A stretch of 13,592 nt of DNA, taken from NCBI GenBank assembly GCA_010094045.1, contig ML986624.1, forward strand, positions 112,745-126,336, given 5' to 3'. The position numbers and the translations under genes were made by a program. This document shows positions 1 through 7,567 of the stretch, in pieces. The DNA is from Lojkania enalia (Eukaryota; Ascomycota; Dothideomycetes; Pleosporales). Below the pieces are notes generated by a model. That model made no database searches. It was not told the DNA's origin and saw only the letters and a list, made by a program, of their open reading frames with translations. Positions within the stretch are counted from its first letter, which is position 1. Each line of letters begins with the position of its first letter.

Positions 1-30
1 TCCCTCCCTCCCTCCCTCCCTCCCTCCCCC
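1..30. repeat. (TCCC)7 tetranucleotide microsatellite
   Basis: Seven perfect TCCC units followed by CC. The tract lies in plus-strand frame 1, which stays open from base 1, so it could encode a Ser/Leu/Pro-rich stretch of the partial gene that follows. Because the unit is 4 bp, a gain or loss of one unit would shift that frame. Alternatively it is a pyrimidine-rich intron or 5' leader; the window edge prevents a decision. Confidence 0.9.
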
Positions 31-402
31 TCGTCAACCCCTAAACTCAACATCCTGCTTAAACGCACACATATGTTCGACGACATCATCAATCTCGCGC
101 TCGAGAATCTCACTGAGATGTTCATCCATGTGCAATCGCTGAGCGATGAGGTTGAGGAATGGAGGAAGAAGGGGAAGGGAGAGGATGGTTTGAACAGTCT
201 GTTGAGGAGGTATTGAGGGGAGTATTGGGGGTTTATGAGGGCGTATGAGGAGGTGTTGAGGATGTTGAGGGGGTTGAGTGAGGAGGCACTCATCAAGACG
301 GTGGAGGAGGTAAGGAAGGAGGGGGAAAGCGGTGGTATAAATATTGAAGAAAAGGCGGCTGGTGGAGAGGGGGTTGAGGGAGATGATTTGATGGCGGAGT
401 GA
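1..402 (+). pseudogene. 3' end of an unidentified coiled-coil/Glu-rich gene with in-frame TGA
   Basis: Frame 1 is open from base 1 to a TGA at 214-216, then open again in the same frame for 61 codons (217-399) to a second TGA at 400-402. The first part has an ATG at 73 and is helix-prone and charged (for example SLSDEVEEWRKKG). The second part continues the same character (MRAYEEVLRML, LSEEALIKTVEEVRKEGE) with strong G in third codon positions on both sides of the TGA. I see no GT-AG intron that would remove the stop. It could be a gene ending at 216, a gene broken by a recent nonsense change, or a readthrough case. The end does not look like a peroxisomal signal. I do not recognise the family. 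The 5' part is outside the window. Confidence 0.45.
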
Positions 403-640
403 ATGAATGGAGTGATTTACTACGCTTTGGATACAATCGTATTATTAGAGCTCAAGTTTTGAGACTATAGAGTCTTAAAGGGTCCTATGGAACGTGTCTT
501 GCGCACAAGAAGCGGAATGGCATATGTTGGGATAAGAAATTGCGGATATATTATAAAGACATAGTAAAAGCTGCAAAACAATTTTTCAAAGCCAAATCGA
601 TATCGCTATCAAAAAAGCCACACTAACGAAATCCAAAGCA
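403..640. other. Convergent intergenic spacer
   Basis: AT-rich spacer between the plus-strand partial gene and the minus-strand oxidoreductase gene, so it should hold both 3' ends and poly(A) regions. I see no further gene, repeat or RNA in it. Confidence 0.6.
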
Positions 641-1603
641 TTACTCATAAAAGATCAAGCACCTCACCTCGATAGACTGCCTTCCGGGTGCATCTTTAGG
701 CGTATTCGGGTCTAGAAATGCTGTATGCGGTGTCCTTACCGCCACCCCCTTAACACCCAGCGGCTCGCCCTCGCCCATCGAATCATAGCACTTTAGAAAC
801 ATAACCTCATCCGGCGTCATATCTTTCATATACCAAAACCTATGGTCCTCACTCGGCGCCACGCCCATCGTCTCGCCCTTGGCCTCGTACCCCTCGGCAG
901 AATCGTAGCTGTTTGAATCGGGCAATTTCTCCTTGCCGCGATCATCGTCTGAGAGATCTAGACTGTCGCGCTTTGGATAGAGGAGATCGACTGGTATGAA
1001 GTCAGCAGGCTTTGTGGAGCGCCAGTCGATAACTGCGAGGGGGAAGTCCGATGCTGGGTTCTGGATTGGGCGCCAGACGTTTATGATTTGGTAGCGCCCT
1101 TTAAGTAGCTCATCTGCCTCCTCTTTTGGGAGATGGCGACGGACGCGGACCTCTACGGCACTGGGGGTTTGATCGACGTGGACTTGTTGGATAGGTTGGC
1201 GGGGTGCGTCTTTGTTTCTGCGGCGGATGGTGTGATCGAAGATGTGGATCTTTTTGATGCCGGGGAGTTTTTCGCGGAGGAGTGTTTCAACTTCTTTGTA
1301 GTAGTTTTCTCGTACGGCTTGCTCGTCTATGAATAGTTTCTCTTTTGCCGGGTAATTATATACGGCGAAGCCGCTGTTGTCAGTAGTGAACTCGCTCTCT
1401 TTTCCGCGGATGTCATGTACTTCGCGGAGGTGGTCCTTTAATACGAATGACGTTCCAGGACCATCTACTTTATTCCATGGTTTGCCAGTGTACGAAGTTG
1501 TATCGATGTGTTTAAAAGTGGCGGATGTCATATTGAAGTACTTCTGACTGGATTGAACAATTTGGGAAGACAGTCGTGTCAACGGTCGATAGGTTCTTTG
1601 CAT
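641..1603 (-). CDS. CmcJ/AsaB-type non-heme iron hydroxylase/desaturase-like protein
   Basis: Single-exon 320-residue protein of the fungal family that includes AsaB and CmcJ-like proteins (7-alpha-cephem-methoxylase / GA4-desaturase-like). Family motifs occur in the usual order: FDHTIRRR (122-129), VHVDQT (141-146) giving the HxD metal-binding pair, NVWRPI (175-180), PLAVIDWRS (188-196), RFWYMKDMTPDEV (255-267), KCYDS (271-275), and RTPHTAF (290-296) with the likely third metal-ligand His. Two things are unusual. An acidic Ser/Asp/Glu-rich insert lies at about 210-245, where family members usually have a short loop. The first 24 residues are basic and Ser-rich with no acidic residue, like a mitochondrial presequence; an internal ATG at 1531 (Met25, A at -3) is an equally good start and gives a more typical length. 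Substrate is unknown. No secondary-metabolite backbone gene is visible nearby. Confidence 0.85.
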   Translation of the reverse strand: MQRTYRPLTRLSSQIVQSSQKYFNMTSATFKHIDTTSYTGKPWNKVDGPGTSFVLKDHLREVHDIRGKESEFTTDNSGFAVYNYPAKEKLFIDEQAVRENYYKEVETLLREKLPGIKKIHIFDHTIRRRNKDAPRQPIQQVHVDQTPSAVEVRVRRHLPKEEADELLKGRYQIINVWRPIQNPASDFPLAVIDWRSTKPADFIPVDLLYPKRDSLDLSDDDRGKEKLPDSNSYDSAEGYEAKGETMGVAPSEDHRFWYMKDMTPDEVMFLKCYDSMGEGEPLGVKGVAVRTPHTAFLDPNTPKDAPGRQSIEVRCLIFYE

Positions 1604-1960
1604 AGTATATTGCAGTTTATTTGGCCAATTCAGAGGTGATTAAGTCGGTTTTATGCTTCTACTAGATTTCTAATCCGGCGTGTATAGCGTGTGACGCCAT
1701 CTCGGCTCGGTCATTTTTCGGCAATGCTTGACTTGAGCAAGCATCGTTTATTCGCCACATCTAGAGCATACCCTACGACGACTGACTAGTGAGAACGCTG
1801 ACTTTACACTATTTCGCTTGGGTGAAGATCTAGAACTATTCATCATTGAAAAGCTCGAAACAGAACATTTTTAAAACACTTTTTCTCTATATGCAACCGC
1901 TACAAACACGAAAGAATGTACAAGAAGCCTGAATACTAGGAATAGTTTATCGAATGAGAT
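1604..1960 (-). other. Intergenic region: oxidoreductase promoter and LPMO 3' end
   Basis: Tandem (same-strand) spacer of 357 bp that must contain the 3' end of the LPMO gene and the promoter of the CmcJ/AsaB-type gene. I see no coding signal, tandem repeat or clear regulatory motif in it. Confidence 0.5.
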
Positions 1961-3030
1961 CTACTGGCATTGCGAGTAGTAATCATTCAATTTCACACAT
2001 TTGGATCCACTTTCACAAGTGGTGGAGCCGCTATATCCATTCCCGCCGCACTGCTGCCATTTCGGGACGGCTGTGCCGCCCGACGGCGGCGGCTGAACGA
2101 CTGTCGCAAGAGTTGTCGAGGGCTTAGGTGTTGATCCGGTGGGTGTGGGTTGAGATGGCCCCCCTGTAGCAGTCGCGATGGTACCTGGCTTTCCGGCAAC
2201 AGCTTCAATACCACCAGCAATGACGGAAGGTCCTGGAGCAATATATGCGCTAAGGGCTCGATGTATGTCAATCTGGAGTCCAGGATCGGAGGCCTTGTAG
2301 GCACCGGGGAACGATACTCCAGCTGGGGTCAAGGTCCCACTGCCTGTAACTGTGATTTGATAGCATGTCATATAGAGTTGTGCGCCTCCAGCAGATGCAG
2401 CACTGTGAAGTGCGATGGCCTCGGCACGAAGAAGATAATCTCCCGGCGCAAGATTTGCTGGGATCTTGACATCCATTTTCCCACAGTTGGTGTTGAGGTC
2501 TTTTGTTCCCCAGTAATCGTTATCACCTGAAGAACTGCCTGGGGCCTTCGCCCAAGTATCCTGGAAAATCTTAAAGAAGGGGTCAGAACCGGTAGCAGTG
2601 CTTGCGTCTCCGACCTTGCTCATGTAGACCATGACCGGGCCGTAATGTGCTCCACCGATGGCCTCCTCGGAGCATCCGCGGGTGTTGTGCTGGTGCATTT
2701 CGACGGTAACCGTATCGCCGGGTGCTACACTACACTTTGATGCCACTGGCCCTTGGTTGGAATTGCCTTGGAGATTGTTAGGAAGTCCTGTATATTCCAC
2801 TAGAGACACTTACATCGAACATCATTGCTTGTAACGGATGTTACAGGGTTATTGCTGTTTGGAAGCCTTGCGCATGTGCTTCCGTAAAGAAGAGTTAGCT
2901 TTGATTCCATACGTAGAGCGGATGCACTTATCAAATCCTTTCCATTAACCCATAGCTGCTGAAATGTTGCGTGAGCAGCGACCTCACTACTGAGAGCTGA
3001 AACAGCTGCAAGAATAGAAAAGGGCTTCAT
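1961..3030 (-). CDS. Secreted AA9 lytic polysaccharide monooxygenase with C-terminal CBM1
   Basis: Copper enzyme that oxidatively cleaves cellulose and related glucans outside the cell. Proposed exons: 3030-2932, 2883-2814 and 2766-1961 (975 nt, 324 residues). The start is the ATG of [10 protein letters not shown]. Signal peptide of 19 residues ends at VAA, leaving His20 as mature His1 of the copper histidine brace (HATFQQLW). Second brace His is in GGAHYGP (residue 97, mature 78). Second-sphere His is in ALHSA, and the QLYMTC motif supplies the conserved Gln and axial Tyr. YWGTKDLN and PGDYLLRAE are also family-typical. A Pro/Ser/Thr linker (about 255-290) leads to a 32-residue CBM1 with four Cys. 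Intron 2 (2767-2813) is canonical. Intron 1 (2884-2931) lacks GT-AG borders and is inferred as AT-AC; if retained, the protein keeps its frame but gains 16 residues just after VNGKDL. Confidence 0.93.
1964..2059 (-). other. CBM1 cellulose-binding domain of the LPMO
   Basis: Last 32 residues of the LPMO, from [11 protein letters not shown] to YYSQCQ. The four Cys, the Trp and the paired Tyr that form the flat cellulose-binding face are present, so the domain looks functional. Confidence 0.95.
2767..2813 (-). other. LPMO intron 2 (canonical GT-AG, 47 nt)
   Basis: Donor GTAAGTGTC at 2813, branch-like CCTAACA, acceptor CCAAG ending at 2767. Splicing joins a phase-1 codon so that VTSNDVRC runs into [11 protein letters not shown], as the family needs. 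Without splicing a TAG follows 4 codons later, so removal is required. Confidence 0.93.
2884..2931 (-). other. LPMO intron 1, candidate AT-AC intron (48 nt)
   Basis: Between VNGKDL and GSTCARLP the gene holds 48 nt encoding 16 residues foreign to AA9 proteins. They start with ATAAGT, contain GCTAACTC 10-17 nt before the end, and finish with CTTTAC followed by G. No GT-AG pair removes the insert in frame. A donor changed from GTAAGT to ATAAGT together with an acceptor AC is the pattern known for rare U2-type AT-AC introns. The alternative is that the splice sites are dead and the segment is translated, since it is open and a multiple of three. Confidence 0.6.
2974..3030 (-). other. LPMO signal peptide
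   Basis: Nineteen residues: Lys2, hydrophobic core ([10 protein letters not shown]) and a VAA cleavage site directly before His20. AA9 enzymes need this exact cleavage to expose the copper-binding N-terminal His. Confidence 0.9.
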
Positions 3031-3125
3031 TATGGCGAAGAGTAATATATGAACCGACAAGGTAAGATAGCAGAAAGAGTAGCGTGCAGATGAATATCAT
3101 GAGCCCCTAGAGTGCTGGCCTCCGT

Positions 3126-3131
3126 TTTATA
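3126..3131 (-). promoter_or_regulatory. TATA box of the LPMO gene
   Basis: TATAAA on the minus strand (context GTGTATAAAACGG), about 96 nt upstream of the LPMO ATG. Spacing allows a short 5' leader of roughly 60-70 nt. Confidence 0.6.
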
Positions 3132-3335
3132 CACACCTAGGAATCTAGAAACATCATGGGGTCGACACCAGCACTAACCAAACCTTTCATCTTCTCCCCT
3201 TACAGTCTCTTCAACCGCAAAGGTTGACGCTAAAAAAGGTATTCGGTCAGTGACCCTCGCAAAACGTCTGGATAAATTAAAAGGGAAAGCTTGTCGCGTA
3301 TGAAAACCAGGATGCGCTACCCCATAACAGGTCCT

Positions 3336-3341
3336 GCGGGG
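3336..3341 (+). promoter_or_regulatory. Possible CreA/CRE1 carbon-catabolite site
   Basis: GCGGGG fits the SYGGRG consensus about 305 bp upstream of the LPMO ATG. Cellulase-type genes are commonly under this repressor, but a single 6-bp match is expected by chance every few hundred bases. I found no clear GGCTAAA-type XlnR/Xyr1 site nearby. Confidence 0.25.
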
Positions 3342-4219
3342 AAATGGGCGATATTTCCCGGAACTAAGGCAATACATTTTATTAGCATGGAAGACGCTCA
3401 ATCCTTGGAATATTCATTCGAATATTGGGTGGCGTGCATTGTTCGGGCGTCGTTTTGTGGTGCAGGCAAGGGCAGACTCGTAGCATAAAATTGGACTCTA
3501 GAATAGCCACCGGAAAATTCAGAGCTCATCTGCATGGTGTAATTCATCGGTAAAATCCGCTCCAAAAATGTAGAAATAGAACCGTGTATTGCACAATCGT
3601 CTTTGTGGGTTGACATGAAATTTTTTTTTTAATCCGAGTTGAGGTGGTTTTTGGGCAGAGAAGGTTGTCCGATGACTGAATTGCCAGGGTCCCTTGACAG
3701 TAGTGGTACCCCATGATCGTTCCCTGGATTGCGAGAAAACGTGCCGATATTCCTAGCCTTAGAGGTGTGGCATATAATAACAATACATTTTAATTAATTT
3801 TGAGGGAAATTAGCGCTGCAGTGTTGTTCAAGCCACTTTAGGTTTCCACCTCGGTAGCGACCGTCTTGGCGATTCGAGATCAATGTTATCATGCAAGCTT
3901 GGCAAGGGAACACGAATACGCGTATAGACTGAAATATTTTCTTTAAGCTCGTTAAGATAATGAAAATATTCTTGCTCATTGTACACTGTTTTGGTGAGTG
4001 CCGACATCACTTAAAGCTGCATTCGTCAATCGTTCCGACGGAGACCTGCAGATGACGAAAAGAACAAAACGACGAAACGAAGCAACGGCATTGAATGGAA
4101 CAGCAATGTTTCAAACGAAGCGCCACGATACGTTGATTTGATTTAGACTTGGTTACCTAAGCATCTCTACTTCGCCAGGGATGTCGAGATCGAGTAGTTG
4201 CTGTTGGCTCATATGCATC

Positions 4220-5487
4220 TCATAGTGGTGTGGGGTATTTGGTAGTCTCGATCTTCTCAGGGTATTTCAGTCCCCCTTGCTTCCTTACCTCATCCATAAC
4301 CTCCATGATGAGGATGCTCTCTTCGAGGCCCTCATACTTGCCCTCCTTCCTGCCTTCAAGAAGGGCCGTGGCTGCTTCGTCTGCCTCCCAGAACATACCC
4401 TGGCCTTCACCCTCGGATTGCTTTCCGCTCCCGAATCCGTTGTACCAGCCACTGCCCTTTCCGGGACCTGGTTGTGGCCATTGCTTGTCTTCAACAGTTC
4501 CGTCTTTCAGGACGAGCCTTGTGCGGGTGGGACGAAAAGCTGGTGGAAAGACCTGGATTTCTCCCTTTGGTCCTTGGATACGGATACTGGGGACATCATC
4601 CTTTCCACCCGGGATTGTAGGGACACGGAGAGATGTGGACGCAATGGCGTGAGCATCGCCGCCTGCTTCGGCTGAGCGGGGAAAGTTAAGGGCGATGGTA
4701 GTTGCTTCGTCGGCCGCCTTTGTAGGACCGTACAACTTAACTGCGGCGAGGACCTGCGGTGGTTTACGCGTGTCGGCTGGCTGGGTATGATAGAGAGTTT
4801 GGAACACCCAGGTCAGACTGTAGATACCCAAATCCAGTAGGGCGCCGCCTGCAAGATCCGGATTGACTAGTCGGTGTTTCCCATCGCTAAACTGCTCCTC
4901 GGGATTCGTTGCCATGCTGTTGTCAGCCAGCACGCGAGCCACAGGCCCAATGCAGCCTGATGTGATGAGATCCCGGACGTAAATGGAGAGAGGGAAGTAT
5001 CGTGTCCACACGGCCTCCATTAGGAATAGATCCTTCTCTTTCGCCTTCTCGGCCAATGCCCTTGCCTGGGCGGCATTAACGGTAAATGCTTTTTCACAGA
5101 GCACATTCTTGCCGGCCTCCAAGCAGAGCATGGCATTTTGGTAATGGTGCGAGTGCGGAGTCGCAATGTATATGATGTCGATGTTGGGGTCCTTGACAAA
5201 TTCCTCGTAGGAACCGTACGCCTTTGCATCTGAGGGGCAGCCTGTGTCTTTGAGGAACTGCTCGGCGCGGGACTTCGAAGATGATGAGGCGGCGGCAACA
5301 ACCGTATGCTTAACGTGCGTTACGCCGCGGGTCGTGGGGTCGACAAGAAGATCTTTTGTGCTAGAAGCAGACGGTGAGCTCAGAGCTGGGGAAACTGGGC
5401 CGGGGCCGGGGCGTGGGGCACTCACAAGGTAATAGCGATGCCGCCGGTTGCAAGGATGCCCCAGTGGATGGTTTTTGGAGAAGACAT
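4220..5487 (-). CDS. Gfo/Idh/MocA-family D-xylose 1-dehydrogenase (NADP+) / dihydrodiol dehydrogenase-like
   Basis: Two exons, 5487-5426 and 5360-4220, giving 400 residues. The family oxidises D-xylose to D-xylonolactone, or trans-dihydrodiols, with NADP+ in the cytosol. The true start is the ATG at 5487: exon 1 encodes IHWGILATGGIA, the Rossmann dinucleotide-binding loop (about residues 7-18), which is lost if the exon-2 frame is simply extended upstream. Further motifs: ATPHSHHY (87-94), CEKAF (109-113) with the conserved active-site Lys111, MEAVWTRYFP (135-144) typical of this subfamily, and GGALLDLGIYSL (192-203) with the catalytic-region Asp and Tyr. Length matches fungal relatives. Substrate choice between xylose and aryl dihydrodiols cannot be told from sequence; the LPMO next door makes xylose attractive but that is inference. 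Confidence 0.9.
5361..5425 (-). other. Dehydrogenase intron (65 nt, GT-AG)
   Basis: Donor GTGAGTG at 5425 and acceptor CTTCTAG ending at 5361. Splicing rebuilds a Phe codon across the junction and joins the Rossmann loop exon to TKDLLVDP. Confidence 0.92.
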
Positions 5488-6439
5488 GGTGTTGAATGCA
5501 CGTAGATTTTGGCAGAGAATGAGGGGTAGGCAAGAGTATTAACTACAGATAGGTGCAGAGTGGCAGAGCTCTGTTGTAGCGTGGTGTCGCAATAAATTCG
5601 CTCAATGCGTCATGGCCTTCCCCTCGATGCAACCGTGTGAGCTAGAGCGAGGACCCGAAGTCGGCGGGGGTTACCCCGATGGTACCCCACTCTCGAGCCT
5701 CCCGCACATATGTAGCGTGGATGGAGGGTAGGCATCGATGGGCATGATAAAAATGGGAGAAAACCGGCGTTAATTGCTATAATGGGAGCGCGATGTGAGG
5801 ACCTCAGAGTGAACCGAAGCGCCACAGCTGTCAGAGCCTTGGACGTTCTGCCAAGCCGGCCGGAAAAAGTGCATCTCCGGGCTCCTATATCCTCCGGTCT
5901 AAGCACACCGAACGCACTGTCAAGCGCGTGAGTTTGCCTGCATTGAATCTTCCATGCCTCCGCAGGTGCCAGGTTCCTAATGAGGAGATTATATCCGTTT
6001 AAATGTGCTACATGCCCATTTTTCTTCCCTGGTCCTAATACCACAATTCCTCCATATGAACCTCGTCCGGGGCAAGAGGGTATATGACGTCACTAGCAGA
6101 ATGAGAGTCCGATTAATTGGGATTTAAGGGCTGTATCTCCTTGTATCCGACATGCAATATGGTCTGCCATCCGCGAATCATATAGGCCATATCCAATAGT
6201 CTACAAGGACAAACTCTATCTATATCCTACGACTCCAATCCAAGCCCTTGTCTCCTAGTATACCAAGTCTCATGCACTAATTCGGATATCCATTAAACTT
6301 TGGAATAATCGCTACCGGCCTCACCCTCGGCTCACTTTTACAACATTACCGCGCAACCTCATGTTTACACGCCATGACAACTTCCCCACTACAATCCTCT
6401 TGCGCATAGTCCAAGGCCTCCTACATACCCATACCCTTA
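5488..6439. other. Promoter of the dehydrogenase and boundary to the decayed region
   Basis: No supported gene. A 144-codon minus-strand open frame at 5610-6044 begins at GTG, has its only internal Met near codon 104 and no recognisable motif. From about 6100 the sequence becomes AT-richer and stop-dense. The proximal 200 bp upstream of 5487 must hold the dehydrogenase promoter; an AT-rich AATTTATT at about 5593-5600 is the only TATA-like element I see. Confidence 0.5.
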
Positions 6440-6934
6440 CTAATAAACTTGAACCCCTCGAATCTTAAACTCAGTTCCCGGAAAATGCAGATATGGCACG
6501 TAGCACGCCTTTGGCTCCCAATCGTTCAACTACATTGCGTTCGTTTGGTCGGTTCGATTTGTGTTGTGTCTCGCTGCGTCCTGATACCAGCGGAACATGG
6601 AGCTGATGGCTTCCGAAAGCTCTACTTTGCTTGATTTGTCTATGTGACATCTATCAACCTAGAACCACTGAAGATTGTCTTTTGCAGCTTGCTTCCCGCA
6701 GAAAGCGAGCTTCTGATAACGTGCCTTGCTTTTCATATTGCCTTTACCTGCAGCGAGATCTTGGAAGGTGACTTCCTCATGATATAGTCCCTAGGTATGC
6801 GAAAGAATTGTATATGGTGGAATTTCTCTACTCACATGCTCAATCACGCTGAATCTGCCGCGGCTTCGAGCCGCAAGAGACGCAAAATGAAGGGATGTTA
6901 CCAAGGTATCGCATGCGAAATAATCAATGCGTAC
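6440..6934 (-). pseudogene. HET (heterokaryon incompatibility) domain relic
   Basis: One minus-strand frame stays readable for 165 codons. It carries the opening blocks of a HET domain in order: IPPYTILSHT, EEVTFQDLAAGKG, ARYQKLAFCGKQAA, LQWF, VDRCHIDKSS and ELSEAISSMFRWY, then CYVPYL. HET domains act in non-self recognition and programmed cell death in ascomycetes. It is broken by TAG at 6791-6793 and 6659-6661, exactly where the family has Trp (SHTW and WFWVD), so both look like TGG to TAG changes, and by a third TAG at 6530-6532. About 20 residues between FRWYQDAAR and CYV are extra to the family, and everything after this block is missing. It cannot encode a working protein. There is no usable start in frame; an ATG in another frame lies just upstream at about 6914. 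Confidence 0.75.
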
Positions 6935-7567
6935 CTACAAAAAAACCAAAGAGCTAAGGATTGAAGTATTGTAGTGGTTTATGTCAGACGTGATGTAAGG
7001 GAAAAATTCGTGCGTCGTGGCAGGCAGCAACGAGGCTGAGCTACGAAGTTTCTACGTCACATGACAGCGCAAGTAGGAAAGCGTCGTTCAATGGATATTG
7101 TCTAAAGCATCGAGAAACTATCATGCAATGGCGGCATTAAGATTGGGCTCGTCAATTAGGACTTTGTTCAAGTAGAACACGATGTAGTTACCTATCGTTA
7201 CTGTGTTGGCCTAGATCACATAAGCAGATTCAAAATTATACCTGCGTCCCGTTGATAGGATGTGTTAAATGTTACGGTGGCTGAAACATATAACTAGGGT
7301 TGGGACTGCATATATATATATATGAGGCATCCCGCCTGTCATTATCAATACAACAATCCAATAACTTACTTAACAGGAAGGTTACTCCAAAGAAGGCCTG
7401 CGAATGGCGTAATGATTGGTAAGAGTCCAAAATAGCTCTACACATTTTGTCCCTAGACCTAGCCGAATACCCAAGCACATTCTGTCACGTATTTCTACTA
7501 TCCTATTATAGTTGGTCTGTTTTCAGGCCTATATAGTCTCGCCATTGCCGGCCTCTAGCTAGGCAGG
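6935..7567. other. Decayed spacer between two relics
   Basis: AT-rich with short frames only. A 13-bp TA run lies at 7311-7323. It may hold the eroded 3' end of the HeLo-like relic, since a donor-like GTAAGTAG is at the relic's last readable codon, but I could not follow an exon further. Confidence 0.4.

Larger units (their letters stand above)
3031..4219. other. 1.2-kb intergenic region upstream of the LPMO
   Basis: Contains the LPMO promoter and the 3' end of the dehydrogenase gene, both minus strand. It is AT-rich, with a poly(T) run near 3620-3632. Reading frames in it are short, overlap one another and show no family motif, so I see no gene. Its length is typical for a regulated secreted-enzyme promoter. 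Confidence 0.5.

Noticed and set aside
1133..1336. 67-codon plus-strand frame opposite the CmcJ/AsaB-type gene
   Set aside because: Antisense shadow of a well-supported gene; hydrophobic composition is the reverse-complement effect.
4230..4675. Two plus-strand frames of 130-140 codons inside the dehydrogenase gene
   Set aside because: Antisense shadows of exon 2, which has clear family motifs; no independent motif.
5488..5533. Upstream extension of the dehydrogenase exon-2 frame to a start near 5533
   Set aside because: That frame runs through the intron and loses the Rossmann motif; the ATG at 5487 with the 65-nt intron restores it.
5610..6044. 144-codon open frame on the minus strand upstream of the dehydrogenase
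   Set aside because: It begins at GTG, has no Met until about codon 104, no domain motif and low-complexity Arg/Ala/Pro composition; most likely chance in a GC-richer patch.
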